From positions 17,490 through 81,489 of the forward strand of contig NZ_VHLH01000021.1 of the NCBI RefSeq assembly GCF_006516965.1: a stretch of 64,000 bases of DNA. Reading direction: 5' to 3'. The notes under the pieces were generated by a model, which did not search any database, was not told where the DNA came from, and was given only the letters and a program-made list of their open reading frames with translations. This stretch comes from Pararhizobium mangrovi (lineage in GTDB: Bacteria; Pseudomonadota; Alphaproteobacteria; Rhizobiales; Rhizobiaceae). The position numbers and the translations under genes were made by a program. Shown piece after piece: positions 26,425 to 34,802 of this stretch. The stretch's first letter is position 1. Every line of letters begins with the position of its first letter.

Positions 26425-27717
26425 ATGGATTTTGATCTCTTTCTCGTAGGCCTGATTGCCATCAGCCTCATCGTCATCATGCTGGGAATGCCGGTGGCAT
26501 TCGCACTTGGTGCTTGTTCAGTGGGTTATCTGCTCTACGAGGGTTTCCCGATTACTCAGGCTGCGCAGGAACTCGCCTTTTCGATCGGAAAGTTCACGAT
26601 CCTGGCAATTCCGCTCTTCATGCTTGCCGGTCAGATCATGAACGCCGCCAAGATTACCGACCGCATCTTCGATTTCGCCGTGAAGGTCGTCGGACGGGTT
26701 CCTGGCGGTCTCGGCCACGTCAATATTCTGACGAGCCTCGTGTTCGCCGGCATGTCCGGCTCGCTGCTTGCGGACGTCGCGAGCCTCGGCCCCATCCAGG
26801 TCCGCTCGATGAAACGCCATGGCTACAGCGAGGATTTCGCAGTCGGCGTGACCCTCGCATCCTCTTCGATCGGGCCCATACTGCCTCCGAGCATTCCGCT
26901 CGTGATGTTCGGCATCATCGCGCAAGTCTCGATCACCCAACTCTTCCTGGGTGGCGTCGTACCTGCCTTCCTTATTGCGCTTTGCCTGATGATCTATGTC
27001 TATATCGTGGGACGACGCCGTGGTTACGTCGTTCGGCAGACCTATAGCTGGGGAGATCTCGGCTGGTCTCTTCTGGTAGCACTTCCGCCGATGCTGACGC
27101 CGGTAATCATCGTCGGCGGCATGACGCTTGGAATCTTCAGCCCAACGGAAGGCGCGACGGTCGCCGTCCTTTACGCGTTGCTTCTCGGGGCTCTCGTTTA
27201 CCGTGATCTGACGCTCGGTGCGATCATCCAAACGTTCATCGAGGTCGTTTCGGCATCCTCGAAGCTGCTATTGATCATCGCCAACGCGATCCTCTTCGGC
27301 TGGGTGCTCACCGTCGGCAACATTCCTCAGGCAACTGCCGGCTTCATCTCCACGACCTTTGATTCTTCGGCGATGTTCATCCTGCTGACGCTCGTCGCCC
27401 TCCTAATTCTCGGCGCCATCATAGAAAACGCGATTCTGCTTCTTATCCTCGCGCCCATGCTGGTCCAGGTCGCTTCGAGCAATTACGGGATCGACCCGGT
27501 GCATCTCGGGGTCACTATGGTTTTCGCGATCATGATCGGCCAGTATACGCCCCCACTGGGCCTCTCCCTATTCCTCATGCGCGATCTTACAGGCATCTCT
27601 TTCGGAAGGATCGTTCGGGCAGTCCTGCCGTTCCTGATCCCGTTGATCGCCGCACTCTTCATCATGGCCTACGTCCCGATTTTGGTTACGGGATTGCCGA
27701 CCGCTTTCGGCTATTGA
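26425..27717 (+). CDS. TRAP transporter large permease (DctM family)
   Basis: A 430-residue inner-membrane protein with about 12 hydrophobic segments, the translocation subunit of the TRAP system. Family blocks: LGMPVAFALG near the start, FTILAIPLFMLAGQIM, SLVFAGMSGSLLADVASLGP, ASSSIGPILPPSIPLVMFG and FSPTEGATVAVLYAL. It follows the small permease gene by 13 bases. The dctPQM set has no adjacent enzyme or regulator gene, so the substrate cannot be inferred. Confidence 0.93.
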   Translation: MDFDLFLVGLIAISLIVIMLGMPVAFALGACSVGYLLYEGFPITQAAQELAFSIGKFTILAIPLFMLAGQIMNAAKITDRIFDFAVKVVGRVPGGLGHVNILTSLVFAGMSGSLLADVASLGPIQVRSMKRHGYSEDFAVGVTLASSSIGPILPPSIPLVMFGIIAQVSITQLFLGGVVPAFLIALCLMIYVYIVGRRRGYVVRQTYSWGDLGWSLLVALPPMLTPVIIVGGMTLGIFSPTEGATVAVLYALLLGALVYRDLTLGAIIQTFIEVVSASSKLLLIIANAILFGWVLTVGNIPQATAGFISTTFDSSAMFILLTLVALLILGAIIENAILLLILAPMLVQVASSNYGIDPVHLGVTMVFAIMIGQYTPPLGLSLFLMRDLTGISFGRIVRAVLPFLIPLIAALFIMAYVPILVTGLPTAFGY

Positions 27718-27807
27718 ATGACCGGATGGGCCCTAACGCAAAGGCGAAAGCGAACAAACGACGAGATCGCCGCGGAATTGTCAGCGTTTGCGGCAGAGTG
27801 AACGATT

Positions 27808-29007
27808 TCAGCCTTCGGCCAGCATCTCGGCGTTGATGCGGGCCATGTCGGCTTCTTCGGGGCGTTCGTCCACATTCAGGACCGGCATCGCGGCGCGCAG
27901 ATGGTCGTGATGGGTGCGTACGCCGTATTCGAGGTCGGATAGGTAGAAGCCCTGAAAGGCTTTCGATTCCATGGCCTCGTTCGACCATTTGGTGAGCTGG
28001 ATGTCCTCTTCCATGGTCTCGCGGTCGATGCGCGCAGCGAGATAGCGGGCGAGGTGCTGCTGCCGGGTCTCGTCGGCGTAGCGGTAGGCGCGGCCGCGAA
28101 GCAGCGTCCTGCCGGTCGAAAGCGGTACTTCCTGGTAGTATTGCGCACCTTCCGGCGTCACCGAGATGACGGCGTTCGGGAAGAGGCCGTAATAGATCCA
28201 CGCCTTCCTGAGATCGCCGGGCAGATGTGTCGGTTCCGGAGCGAGGTTGACGTAGTTGCGCACGCTCCAGCGGCGGCCGGCATGCGGATTGTACGTCGCG
28301 TAGGAGCGGCAGATACCGTCGACGAAGGGCTCGTCGTAATAGGTGGAGCCGTAGAGGTCCTGCAGCGCCGGATGGGCCATCGCGACGTGGTAGCCCTCGT
28401 TGTCGACGTCGCGCACGGACTTCCAGTTGACCTCGGAAATCTCCGACCAGCCCTCGTCGGCCGAAACCATGTTCTCCGTGTCGTAATGCGAAATCTCGTC
28501 GGCGAACGGCTTCATGACCGTCGCGACGTCCGGTTGCGGACCCGGCCGGAAGCGAATGAAGACGAACCCCATCCAGGTTTCCAGTTCGAGCGGCATCAGC
28601 GCGAACTCGTCCTTGTCCATCTCGGGGAAAGAACGGGGCCTCGCCGCACCGCGCAGCGATCCGTCGAAGTTATAGACCCAGCCATGGAACGGGCAGATCA
28701 GCGCGTTCTTGCAATGCCCCTCATTGTCGGCGACGAGACGCCCGCCGCGGTGACGACAGATATTGTGGAAGGCACGCAGTTCGCCGTCGGCGCCGCGCAC
28801 GATCAGTGCGCGTTCGCCGACCGCATCGAAGGCGAGATAGTCGCCGGGCTCGGGAACGTCGGCGACGTGCCCGGCGATCTGCCAGTGATTGCGAAAGAGG
28901 TATTCCTTCTCGATCTCCAGGAACGCCTCGCTGTGATAGCTCCATGCCGGCAGACCCCTGCGGTCCCAGTCGTTCGGAATGGTCAGATCGCGCTGATGGG
29001 TGTTCAC
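27808..29007 (-). CDS. Rieske 2Fe-2S aromatic/amine-type oxygenase, large subunit (GbcA-like)
   Basis: A 399-residue oxygenase alpha subunit. The Rieske domain has CRHRGG and CPFHGW (C84, H86, C105, H108). The mononuclear iron site is NEGYHVAMAHP (H207, H212) with an acidic residue expected further on. Relatives include glycine betaine and stachydrine demethylases, where the reaction is oxidative N-demethylation. No ferredoxin reductase gene lies in the window, so electrons must come from elsewhere. GTG at 29007 is chosen because GGAGAGGG ends five bases before it; ATG at 29046 has no such site and would lie inside the candidate operator. It is divergent from the Pot-type transporter operon. 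Confidence 0.85.
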   Translation of the reverse strand: MNTHQRDLTIPNDWDRRGLPAWSYHSEAFLEIEKEYLFRNHWQIAGHVADVPEPGDYLAFDAVGERALIVRGADGELRAFHNICRHRGGRLVADNEGHCKNALICPFHGWVYNFDGSLRGAARPRSFPEMDKDEFALMPLELETWMGFVFIRFRPGPQPDVATVMKPFADEISHYDTENMVSADEGWSEISEVNWKSVRDVDNEGYHVAMAHPALQDLYGSTYYDEPFVDGICRSYATYNPHAGRRWSVRNYVNLAPEPTHLPGDLRKAWIYYGLFPNAVISVTPEGAQYYQEVPLSTGRTLLRGRAYRYADETRQQHLARYLAARIDRETMEEDIQLTKWSNEAMESKAFQGFYLSDLEYGVRTHHDHLRAAMPVLNVDERPEEADMARINAEMLAEG

Positions 29008-29031
29008 GGCGCCCTCTCCGGGATCGGTTCG

Positions 29032-29052
29032 TTGCTGAATGTTCATTCAATA
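29032..29052. promoter_or_regulatory. Candidate TetR/BetI-type operator, copy 1
   Basis: TGAATGTTCATTCAATA (29036-29052), preceded by TTGC. The core TGAATG-TT-CATTCA is a dyad. It lies between the divergent Rieske and potA-like genes. Fourteen of 17 bases match the site at 39361-39381 read on the other strand, and a related dyad is at 46507-46528. Confidence 0.6.
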
Positions 29053-29268
29053 CAAGCATAATCACGCTTTTCTCGCAAGCGGTTATGCGATTACGTAGGG
29101 TATCGGCCGTTGCTTGCGCTCATGCATGGGCTACTAACCGGCGGGGGCAGACGACGAGGTTTTCCGCCGGTTTCGCGACGGGCCTCTTGCAAAGTCCCGT
29201 TGCGGATGACCCAATACACCGCAACGCAACAAAAGCGGGAACGCCATGAGATCGTTTGGACGGTGCCG

Positions 29269-30450
29269 ATGAGGGAGCGCTCGCCGGAACGAAATCCGCA
29301 GGAGAATTCGCAGTGTACCCGAACGCATGACGCGGCGATCGATATCCGTCGCGTTCGAAAGAGCTTCGGTACGGGGGCCAACGCCTTCGTCGCGCTGAAA
29401 GAGGTCTCCGCCGCGATAAGGCGGGGCGAATTCTTCACGCTGCTTGGGCCGTCCGGCTGCGGAAAGACGACGCTCCTGCGGCTGATCGCCGGCTTCGACC
29501 AGCCGACGTCCGGCGACATCCTCCTCGACGGCGAGGACATCTCGCAGCTTGCGCCGTTTCACCGTCCGGTCAACACGGTGTTCCAGAACTACGCGCTCTT
29601 TCCGCACATGAGCGTCGCGCAGAACATCGGCTTCGGCCTGAAGATGCAGGGCAAGTCGAAGGCGGAGATCGACGACCGGGTCGACGCGATGCTGACGCTC
29701 GTGCAGATGCAGGCGCTCAAGTCCCGCCGCACGGGCGAAATCTCCGGCGGCCAGCAGCAGCGCGTCGCGCTTGCCCGTGCGCTCGCCCCCGCGCCCAAGC
29801 TCCTCCTCCTCGACGAACCGCTCTCCGCCCTCGACCTCAAATTGCGCAAGGAAATGCAGATCGAACTGAAGCGGCTGCAGAACGAGACCGGCATCACCTT
29901 CGTCTTCGTCACGCACGACCAGGAAGAAGCCCTGACAATGTCGGACCGGATCGCCGTCATGGATCACGGAAGCATCCTGCAGATCGGCACGCCGCGCGAG
30001 ATCTACGACCACCCCAAGCGTCGCTTCGTCGCCGATTTCATCGGCGACATCAACTTTATCGAGGCGACGGCGGTGACGGACGGCGGGCAAGCCGGCGCAC
30101 GCATTCCCGGGCACGGGTTCGTCAGGCTCGAAGACGACAGGACGCTTGCCGACGGCGAGACGATGACGCTTGCGATCCGCCCGGAACGGGTCGAGATCGT
30201 GCCGTCGAAAGCCCTCGACCATATTGACGGCCCAAGGAACGAGGCGACGAACGAACTGACGGGTAAGCTCGTGAACGTCGTCTATCACGGCACCGACACC
30301 ATCTACCATTTCACCCTCGCCGACGGCACGGTGATGCGGGCGCGTACGCAGAACAATCGCGGCTTCGCACCGCGCTTTTCGGTCGGCGACGCCATCGGCT
30401 GGCGTGTCGATCCCTCCGCCATCTCGATCGTCGAGGACGCGGCGGCATGA
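29269..30450 (+). CDS. Spermidine/putrescine-type ABC transporter ATP-binding protein (PotA-like), set 1
   Basis: A 393-residue ATPase of the polyamine/opine importer class. Walker A GPSGCGKTT, Q-loop VFQNYALFPHMS, signature [14 protein letters not shown], Walker B LLLLDEPLSALD, switch VTHDQEEA; the C-terminal TOBE domain (about 305-385) has LAIRPERVEIVPS. It is first in potABCD order. The start is uncertain: ATG at 29269 gives a 40-residue pre-domain tail without a clear ribosome binding site. An AGGAG at 29300 is followed only by out-of-frame GTG and ATG codons. Its stop overlaps the permease start as ATGA. Confidence 0.88.
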   Translation: MRERSPERNPQENSQCTRTHDAAIDIRRVRKSFGTGANAFVALKEVSAAIRRGEFFTLLGPSGCGKTTLLRLIAGFDQPTSGDILLDGEDISQLAPFHRPVNTVFQNYALFPHMSVAQNIGFGLKMQGKSKAEIDDRVDAMLTLVQMQALKSRRTGEISGGQQQRVALARALAPAPKLLLLDEPLSALDLKLRKEMQIELKRLQNETGITFVFVTHDQEEALTMSDRIAVMDHGSILQIGTPREIYDHPKRRFVADFIGDINFIEATAVTDGGQAGARIPGHGFVRLEDDRTLADGETMTLAIRPERVEIVPSKALDHIDGPRNEATNELTGKLVNVVYHGTDTIYHFTLADGTVMRARTQNNRGFAPRFSVGDAIGWRVDPSAISIVEDAAA

Positions 30451-31343
30451 GCGGACGTTCCCAACGCGCGACATCGCGGGTGCTGCTCATCGGCCCCGCT
30501 TTCGTCGTCATCGTCGTGCTGATGGTGGTGCCGCTCGCGCTGATGGCGTGGATCTCCATCCAGGAACGCGACTATGCCGGCGGCGTCGTATGGGGAAGCC
30601 TGACGCCGGACGCCTATGTCCGCTTCCTCTTCGAGCGCAATCTCGACGACACGGTATCGCTGAGCTTCGACTATCTGCGCATCATCGCGCGCTCCTTCTG
30701 GCTTTCGGCGATGACGACGGCCATCTCGCTCGCGATCGGCTTTCCGACCGCCTTCTTTATGGCGACCCGGCCGAGACGCTGGCGCGGGGTCCTCGTCTTC
30801 ATGGTGACGCTGCCGTTCTGGACGAACCTTCTGGTGCGCAACTATTCGTGGATCCTCATCCTGCGCGACCACGGCACGATCAACGGCCTGCTTGAATGGC
30901 TGGGCGTCATCTCGCAGCCGCTGCCGCTGCTCAACAATCAGTTCGCCGTCGCCGTCGGCCTGACCTATTCGTTCCTGCCCTTCATGGTGCTGCCGATCTA
31001 TACGAGCCTCGAAAAGCTCGACCTCAGCCTGGTGGAAGCGGCCTTCGACCTTTACGCAGGACGGTGGCGCGCGCTCAGGCACGTGGTGCTGCCGCTTTCG
31101 CTGCCGGGCATCGTCGCGGGATCGGCGCTCGTCTTCATGCCGTGCCTCGGGTCGTACGTGACGCCCGAACTGCTCGGCGGCGGCAAGACGCTGATGATCG
31201 GCAACCTGATCGGCATGCAGTTCGGCTCGGCGCGGAACTGGCCCTTCGGCGCGGCCCTCGGCATGCTGCTTCTCGCCATCCTCCTGATCGGGCTCGCGAT
31301 CTACGCGCTGCGAAAGCCCTCGGGCGAGGAGGCATCGGCATGA
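30447..31343 (+). CDS. Polyamine-type ABC transporter permease (PotB-like), set 1
   Basis: A 298-residue inner-membrane subunit with six membrane segments. VTLPFWTNLLVRNYSWILIL and the EAA loop VEAAFDLYAGRWRALRHVVLPLSLPG are characteristic of PotB, as is CLGSYVTPELLGGGKTLMIG. It overlaps potA-like and potC-like genes by ATGA on both sides, so the three proteins are made together. It probably imports a cationic amine or a related amino compound. Confidence 0.93.
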   Translation: MSGRSQRATSRVLLIGPAFVVIVVLMVVPLALMAWISIQERDYAGGVVWGSLTPDAYVRFLFERNLDDTVSLSFDYLRIIARSFWLSAMTTAISLAIGFPTAFFMATRPRRWRGVLVFMVTLPFWTNLLVRNYSWILILRDHGTINGLLEWLGVISQPLPLLNNQFAVAVGLTYSFLPFMVLPIYTSLEKLDLSLVEAAFDLYAGRWRALRHVVLPLSLPGIVAGSALVFMPCLGSYVTPELLGGGKTLMIGNLIGMQFGSARNWPFGAALGMLLLAILLIGLAIYALRKPSGEEASA

Positions 31344-32143
31344 GGCGCACGAAAGCCTCCGGCGACGCGAAGCACTGGCCGGGCCTCGCCTTCGGCGCGG
31401 TCGTATTCTTCGCCTATGTCTACCTGCCGATCCTCATCCTCGTGGCGCTTTCCTTCAACGAGAACCGCACGGTCACCATGTGGACGGGCTTTTCCCTGAA
31501 ATGGTACGCCGAGGCGCTCGCCAACCAGGCGATGCTGAACGCCGCCTGGAACTCGCTCGTCATCGCCTCGGTCGCCGCCGTCTGTTCGACCTTTCTGGCA
31601 ACGCTGTGCGCCGTCCGCATGGCGCGCGACACCTTCGCCGGCAAGACGGCGGTGAACGCGCTCGTCGCCCTGCCGCTCGCCGTACCGGAGATCGTGCCGG
31701 CGGTTGCGACGCTGATGTTCTTCGCCACGCTCGGCGTCACCTTCGGCCTCGGCACGGTCATCGTGGCGCACACCGTCTTCTGCCTGCCGTTCGCCTATCT
31801 GCCGATCCGCGCCAGGCTCGAGGGCATGGATGCGCGGTTGCCGGAAGCGGCCGCCGATCTCTACGCCAATCCGCGTCGCGCCTTCTTCCACGTGACGCTG
31901 CCGCTTCTCATGCCCGGCATTCTTTCGGGGCTCGTTCTCGCGTTCATCATTTCGCTCGACGACTTCATCACCACCTTCTTCGTCGGCGGGGCGGGCTCGA
32001 CCACCCTTCCCCTTTACATCTTCGGTCTGGTGCGCATCGGCGTGACACCGCAGGTCAATGCCATATCATCGCTGATGCTCGTGCTTTCGCTCGCCCTCGT
32101 CTCGCTCTCGCTGTTCCTCAGCCGTTCGAGGGACGGGAACTGA
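31340..32143 (+). CDS. Polyamine-type ABC transporter permease (PotC-like), set 1
   Basis: A 267-residue inner-membrane subunit with six membrane segments. YLPILILVALSFNENR near the N-terminus, the EAA loop PEAAADLYANPRRAFFHVTLP and FIISLDDFITTFFVGG are PotC family blocks. The ATG at 31340 overlaps the potB-like stop. The binding-protein gene follows after 56 bases with its own ribosome binding site. Confidence 0.93.
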   Translation: MRRTKASGDAKHWPGLAFGAVVFFAYVYLPILILVALSFNENRTVTMWTGFSLKWYAEALANQAMLNAAWNSLVIASVAAVCSTFLATLCAVRMARDTFAGKTAVNALVALPLAVPEIVPAVATLMFFATLGVTFGLGTVIVAHTVFCLPFAYLPIRARLEGMDARLPEAAADLYANPRRAFFHVTLPLLMPGILSGLVLAFIISLDDFITTFFVGGAGSTTLPLYIFGLVRIGVTPQVNAISSLMLVLSLALVSLSLFLSRSRDGN

Positions 32144-32199
32144 CGGGTACGCCGGCAAGGGAAAATCACATTCAAGGAAACTTCCAGAGGAGAAACCGG

Positions 32200-33267
32200 A
32201 TGAACCCATCGATCTCGAAACTGACGTCGAGCCTTTGCATCGCCTCCGCGACGGTGATGGCGCTCGGCCTTTCGGCCGGTGCCGCACGCGCCGACGGCGA
32301 ACTGCACCTCTACAACTGGTCGAACTACTTCCCGCCCGAACTCATGAAGAAGTTCGAGAAGGAAACCGGCACGAAGGTGACGATCGACAACTACGCTTCC
32401 GAGGAGGACCTGCTCGCCAAGCTGCAGGCCGGCGGTGGCGGCTACGACATCGTCTTCCCGACGCCGACGACGCTCGGCACGATGATCAAGAAGGGGCTCG
32501 TCGCCAAGATCGAGGTCAACCAGATGACAAACTTCGGCAACATCCTGCCGAAGTTCAAATCCGTTTCGGGTGACGAGAACCGGGACTATTCGGCACCCTA
32601 TATGTGGGGCACGACGGGCTTCACCTACGATCCGTCGAAGGTCCCCGACGGCAAGATGGCGCAAAGCTGGAAGGGATTGCTGGAACCCGACGATTCCCTG
32701 AAGGGCAAGATCGGCATGCTCGACGACATGGCCGACGTCTGGAACGCGGCCGCCTACTATCTCGGCATCGACAAGTGCACCGAGGATCCGGCAAAGGCGC
32801 AGAAGATCCTCGATCTCCTGCAGAAACAGAAGCCCTTCGTAAAGGTCTATTCGAACGACGGCACCATCGACCGCATGATCGCCGGCGAAGTGGCGATGCA
32901 CATGCAGTGGAACGGCGCGGCGCACCGCGTGAAGGAAAAGAAGCCGGACGACGTCTACGTCTATCCCAAGGAGGGCGTGACCTTCTGGACCGACCTGATG
33001 GTCGTTCCCGCCAACGCGCCCGACATGGAAAACGCCAAGACGTTCATCAACTGGATGATGAAGCCGGAAAACGCCGCGATCGCATCGAACTACACGGGCT
33101 ATTCCAACACCATCAAGGGCTCCAATGCGTACCTCAAGCCGGAACTGAAGGACGATCCCGCCGTCAACGCGCCGGAGGACGTGCAGGATCGCCTGCGCGC
33201 GTTCAAGGAATGCTCGCCGAAGTCCAAGGATCTGCGCGAGCGGGTCTGGACCAAGCTGAAGTCCTGA
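32200..33267 (+). CDS. Polyamine-type ABC transporter substrate-binding protein (PotD-like), set 1
   Basis: A 355-residue periplasmic protein. The signal peptide ends near SAGAARA (about residue 31). The mature start ELHLYNWSNYFPPELMKKFE is diagnostic for PotD/PotF proteins, followed by GGGGYDIVFPTPTTL, YMWGTTGFTYDPS and YWNxx-like polyamine-site blocks such as DGTIDRMIAGEVAMHMQWNG. The acidic residues that hold amine ligands are largely conserved in kind, but the exact ligand cannot be assigned. GAGGAGAAACC precedes the ATG. It is the last gene of potABCD set 1 and the likely entry point for the substrate of the locus. Confidence 0.92.
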   Translation: MNPSISKLTSSLCIASATVMALGLSAGAARADGELHLYNWSNYFPPELMKKFEKETGTKVTIDNYASEEDLLAKLQAGGGGYDIVFPTPTTLGTMIKKGLVAKIEVNQMTNFGNILPKFKSVSGDENRDYSAPYMWGTTGFTYDPSKVPDGKMAQSWKGLLEPDDSLKGKIGMLDDMADVWNAAAYYLGIDKCTEDPAKAQKILDLLQKQKPFVKVYSNDGTIDRMIAGEVAMHMQWNGAAHRVKEKKPDDVYVYPKEGVTFWTDLMVVPANAPDMENAKTFINWMMKPENAAIASNYTGYSNTIKGSNAYLKPELKDDPAVNAPEDVQDRLRAFKECSPKSKDLRERVWTKLKS

Positions 33268-33313
33268 TCCGCCGCCGGCACGCCACCTCCGCGCTTGGGC
33301 GGCGCGGGGGTTC

Positions 33314-33354
33314 ACGTCCGATCGCCTGCGCGGTATGCGGGGTCGATCGGACGT
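33314..33354. repeat. Inverted repeat between potD-like and C45 genes
   Basis: ACGTCCGATCG (33314-33324) and CGATCGGACGT (33344-33354) form an 11-bp perfect inverted repeat with a 19-base spacer. There is no T-run after it, so it is more likely an mRNA processing or stabilising structure, or a protein site, than a terminator. Confidence 0.5.
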
Positions 33355-33400
33355 CGAACGGCAGAATTCGGGCATGGCGGGCAATGAGACGAGGTCCTGA

Positions 33401-34528
33401 ATGACGCGAACCTATCGCTCGCAAGAAACCGATCCTAACGCACGGGGACGCACGTTCGGCTCCGTCCATGCCGAGGAAATCGGCAGAACGGTCGCGCGCT
33501 ATTGCGGCATCTTCGATACGCTCGCGGGCGGCTCGTACGATATCGCAGCGGATGGCGATGCCGCCCTCAAAGCGACGCTCGGCTTCGCGCCTCATCTCCA
33601 CGCGGAGATGCTGGGGCTCGCGGAGGGCACGGGGCTCGATCCGGCGGAAATCGGGGCGATCAACGCACGCACCGAGATCCTTGCGAAGCTCAGAACCGCG
33701 CGTCGCGGCGAATGCTCCGCCGCCATCGTGCTGCCGTCCAAAGACATGCTGGACGATGATTTCCCGAATGGCGATCTACCGCCGGTCGCCGTGCAGACCT
33801 GGGACTGGTACTGGCGGCTCGCCGACAACTGGCTCGTCTGGGAAATTCCGCTCGAGGACGGCACGACGACGAAGACGATGACCGAGTTCGGCATTGTCGG
33901 CAAGGTCGGGCTGAACACGCGCGGCCTCGGCGCGCTCTTCACCATCCTCCGTCATGCGGCCGACGGCGCACGCATCGGCCTGCCGGTGCACGTGGCGGCA
34001 CGTGCGGCACTCGATCTCGGCCGCGACGTCGCCGATGCCGCCCGCCTGCTCGCCTCGGCCGACGTTTCGGCATCGAGTTCCATCAATCTGGTCGGCTACG
34101 AAGCCGGCACTGCAGCGGCGATTTCCGTCGAACTCCATCCGGGCGGTCCGAGCTTCGTCATGCCGGACGCCAACGGCCGGCTGGTGCACACCAACCATTT
34201 TCTGGCGCCCGGACCGGCCGCGTTCGATACCGAGCCGAGGATTGCGCCCGACACGCTGATCCGGCGCGACGTGATCCAAAGGCGGATTCGCGCGGATTGC
34301 ACGACGCCGGAAGCCGTCCTCACCGCGATGAATTCACACCTCGGAACGACGGCGGCGATCTGCTGCCATCACGACCCGCAAGATCCGTTGGAAGAGCAGT
34401 TCGAAACGATTGCGACGGTCGTTCTCGACGTTGCCGCCGGCACGCTCCACGCCCATCGCGGAGGACCGTGTTCCATGCCGGTCGGTCTCTCGGACGTCGC
34501 CGACGAGGCGGAGGCGATTTCCGCCTGA
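33401..34528 (+). CDS. C45-family peptidase / acyl-CoA:6-APA acyltransferase-like hydrolase
   Basis: A 375-residue Ntn-type hydrolase. The family is known from fungal isopenicillin acyltransferase, which cleaves itself at a Gly-Cys bond so that the new N-terminal Cys is the nucleophile. Here the matching place is RRGECSAAIVL with C105; a Glu instead of Gly precedes it, so self-cleavage is uncertain. Other blocks: EMLGLAEGTGLDPAEIGAIN, GLNTRGLGALFT, ASSSINLVGYEAG and HTNHFLAP. There is no signal peptide. In this locus it could release an amine or amino acid from an N-acyl or amide conjugate after import; that role is inferred. It follows the potABCD operon by 133 bases. Confidence 0.8.
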   Translation: MTRTYRSQETDPNARGRTFGSVHAEEIGRTVARYCGIFDTLAGGSYDIAADGDAALKATLGFAPHLHAEMLGLAEGTGLDPAEIGAINARTEILAKLRTARRGECSAAIVLPSKDMLDDDFPNGDLPPVAVQTWDWYWRLADNWLVWEIPLEDGTTTKTMTEFGIVGKVGLNTRGLGALFTILRHAADGARIGLPVHVAARAALDLGRDVADAARLLASADVSASSSINLVGYEAGTAAAISVELHPGGPSFVMPDANGRLVHTNHFLAPGPAAFDTEPRIAPDTLIRRDVIQRRIRADCTTPEAVLTAMNSHLGTTAAICCHHDPQDPLEEQFETIATVVLDVAAGTLHAHRGGPCSMPVGLSDVADEAEAISA

Positions 34529-34544
34529 TCCGCTTTACGTGCGA

Positions 34545-34799
34545 TCAGTCGTCGCTCTCGATCTTCTCGAGCCAGTCCCGGCCGATCCCGCTCGTACGCA
34601 GGATCGCGAGCGGATCCTCGCCGTCGAGCCGCGAGCAGATCCTGTAGATTTCCAGCACGTCCGAGTCCATCTCTCCGCAATTGTAGAGATAGACTGCGGC
34701 CGCGTAACGGGTGCGCCCGGACCAGTCCACGCCGAGCGGTGTGCGCACGAGGTCGAAATTGCGGCGGAGCTCCGCCTGCGTCTCGTCGGCGTTCGACAT
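34545..34799 (-). CDS. Small protein of unknown function, coupled to GcvT-like gene
   Basis: An 84-residue acidic protein with no recognised family. It has no membrane segment or signal peptide. Conserved-looking parts are RRNFDLVRTPLGVDWSGRTR and YRICSRLDGEDPLAILRTSG, and a predicted mainly helical fold. The ATG lies three bases after the stop of the GcvT-like gene, so the two are translated together; it is the last gene of a four-gene operon. Coding is supported by high third-position GC and tight spacing. A role as a small partner or subunit of the demethylating enzymes is possible but unproven. Confidence 0.7.
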   Translation of the reverse strand: MSNADETQAELRRNFDLVRTPLGVDWSGRTRYAAAVYLYNCGEMDSDVLEIYRICSRLDGEDPLAILRTSGIGRDWLEKIESDD

Positions 34800-34802
34800 C
34801 GC

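Noticed and set aside
33314..33354. Inverted repeat as a terminator of potABCD set 1
   Set aside because: The stem is good but the 19-base loop and missing T-run argue against intrinsic termination; kept only as a repeat.
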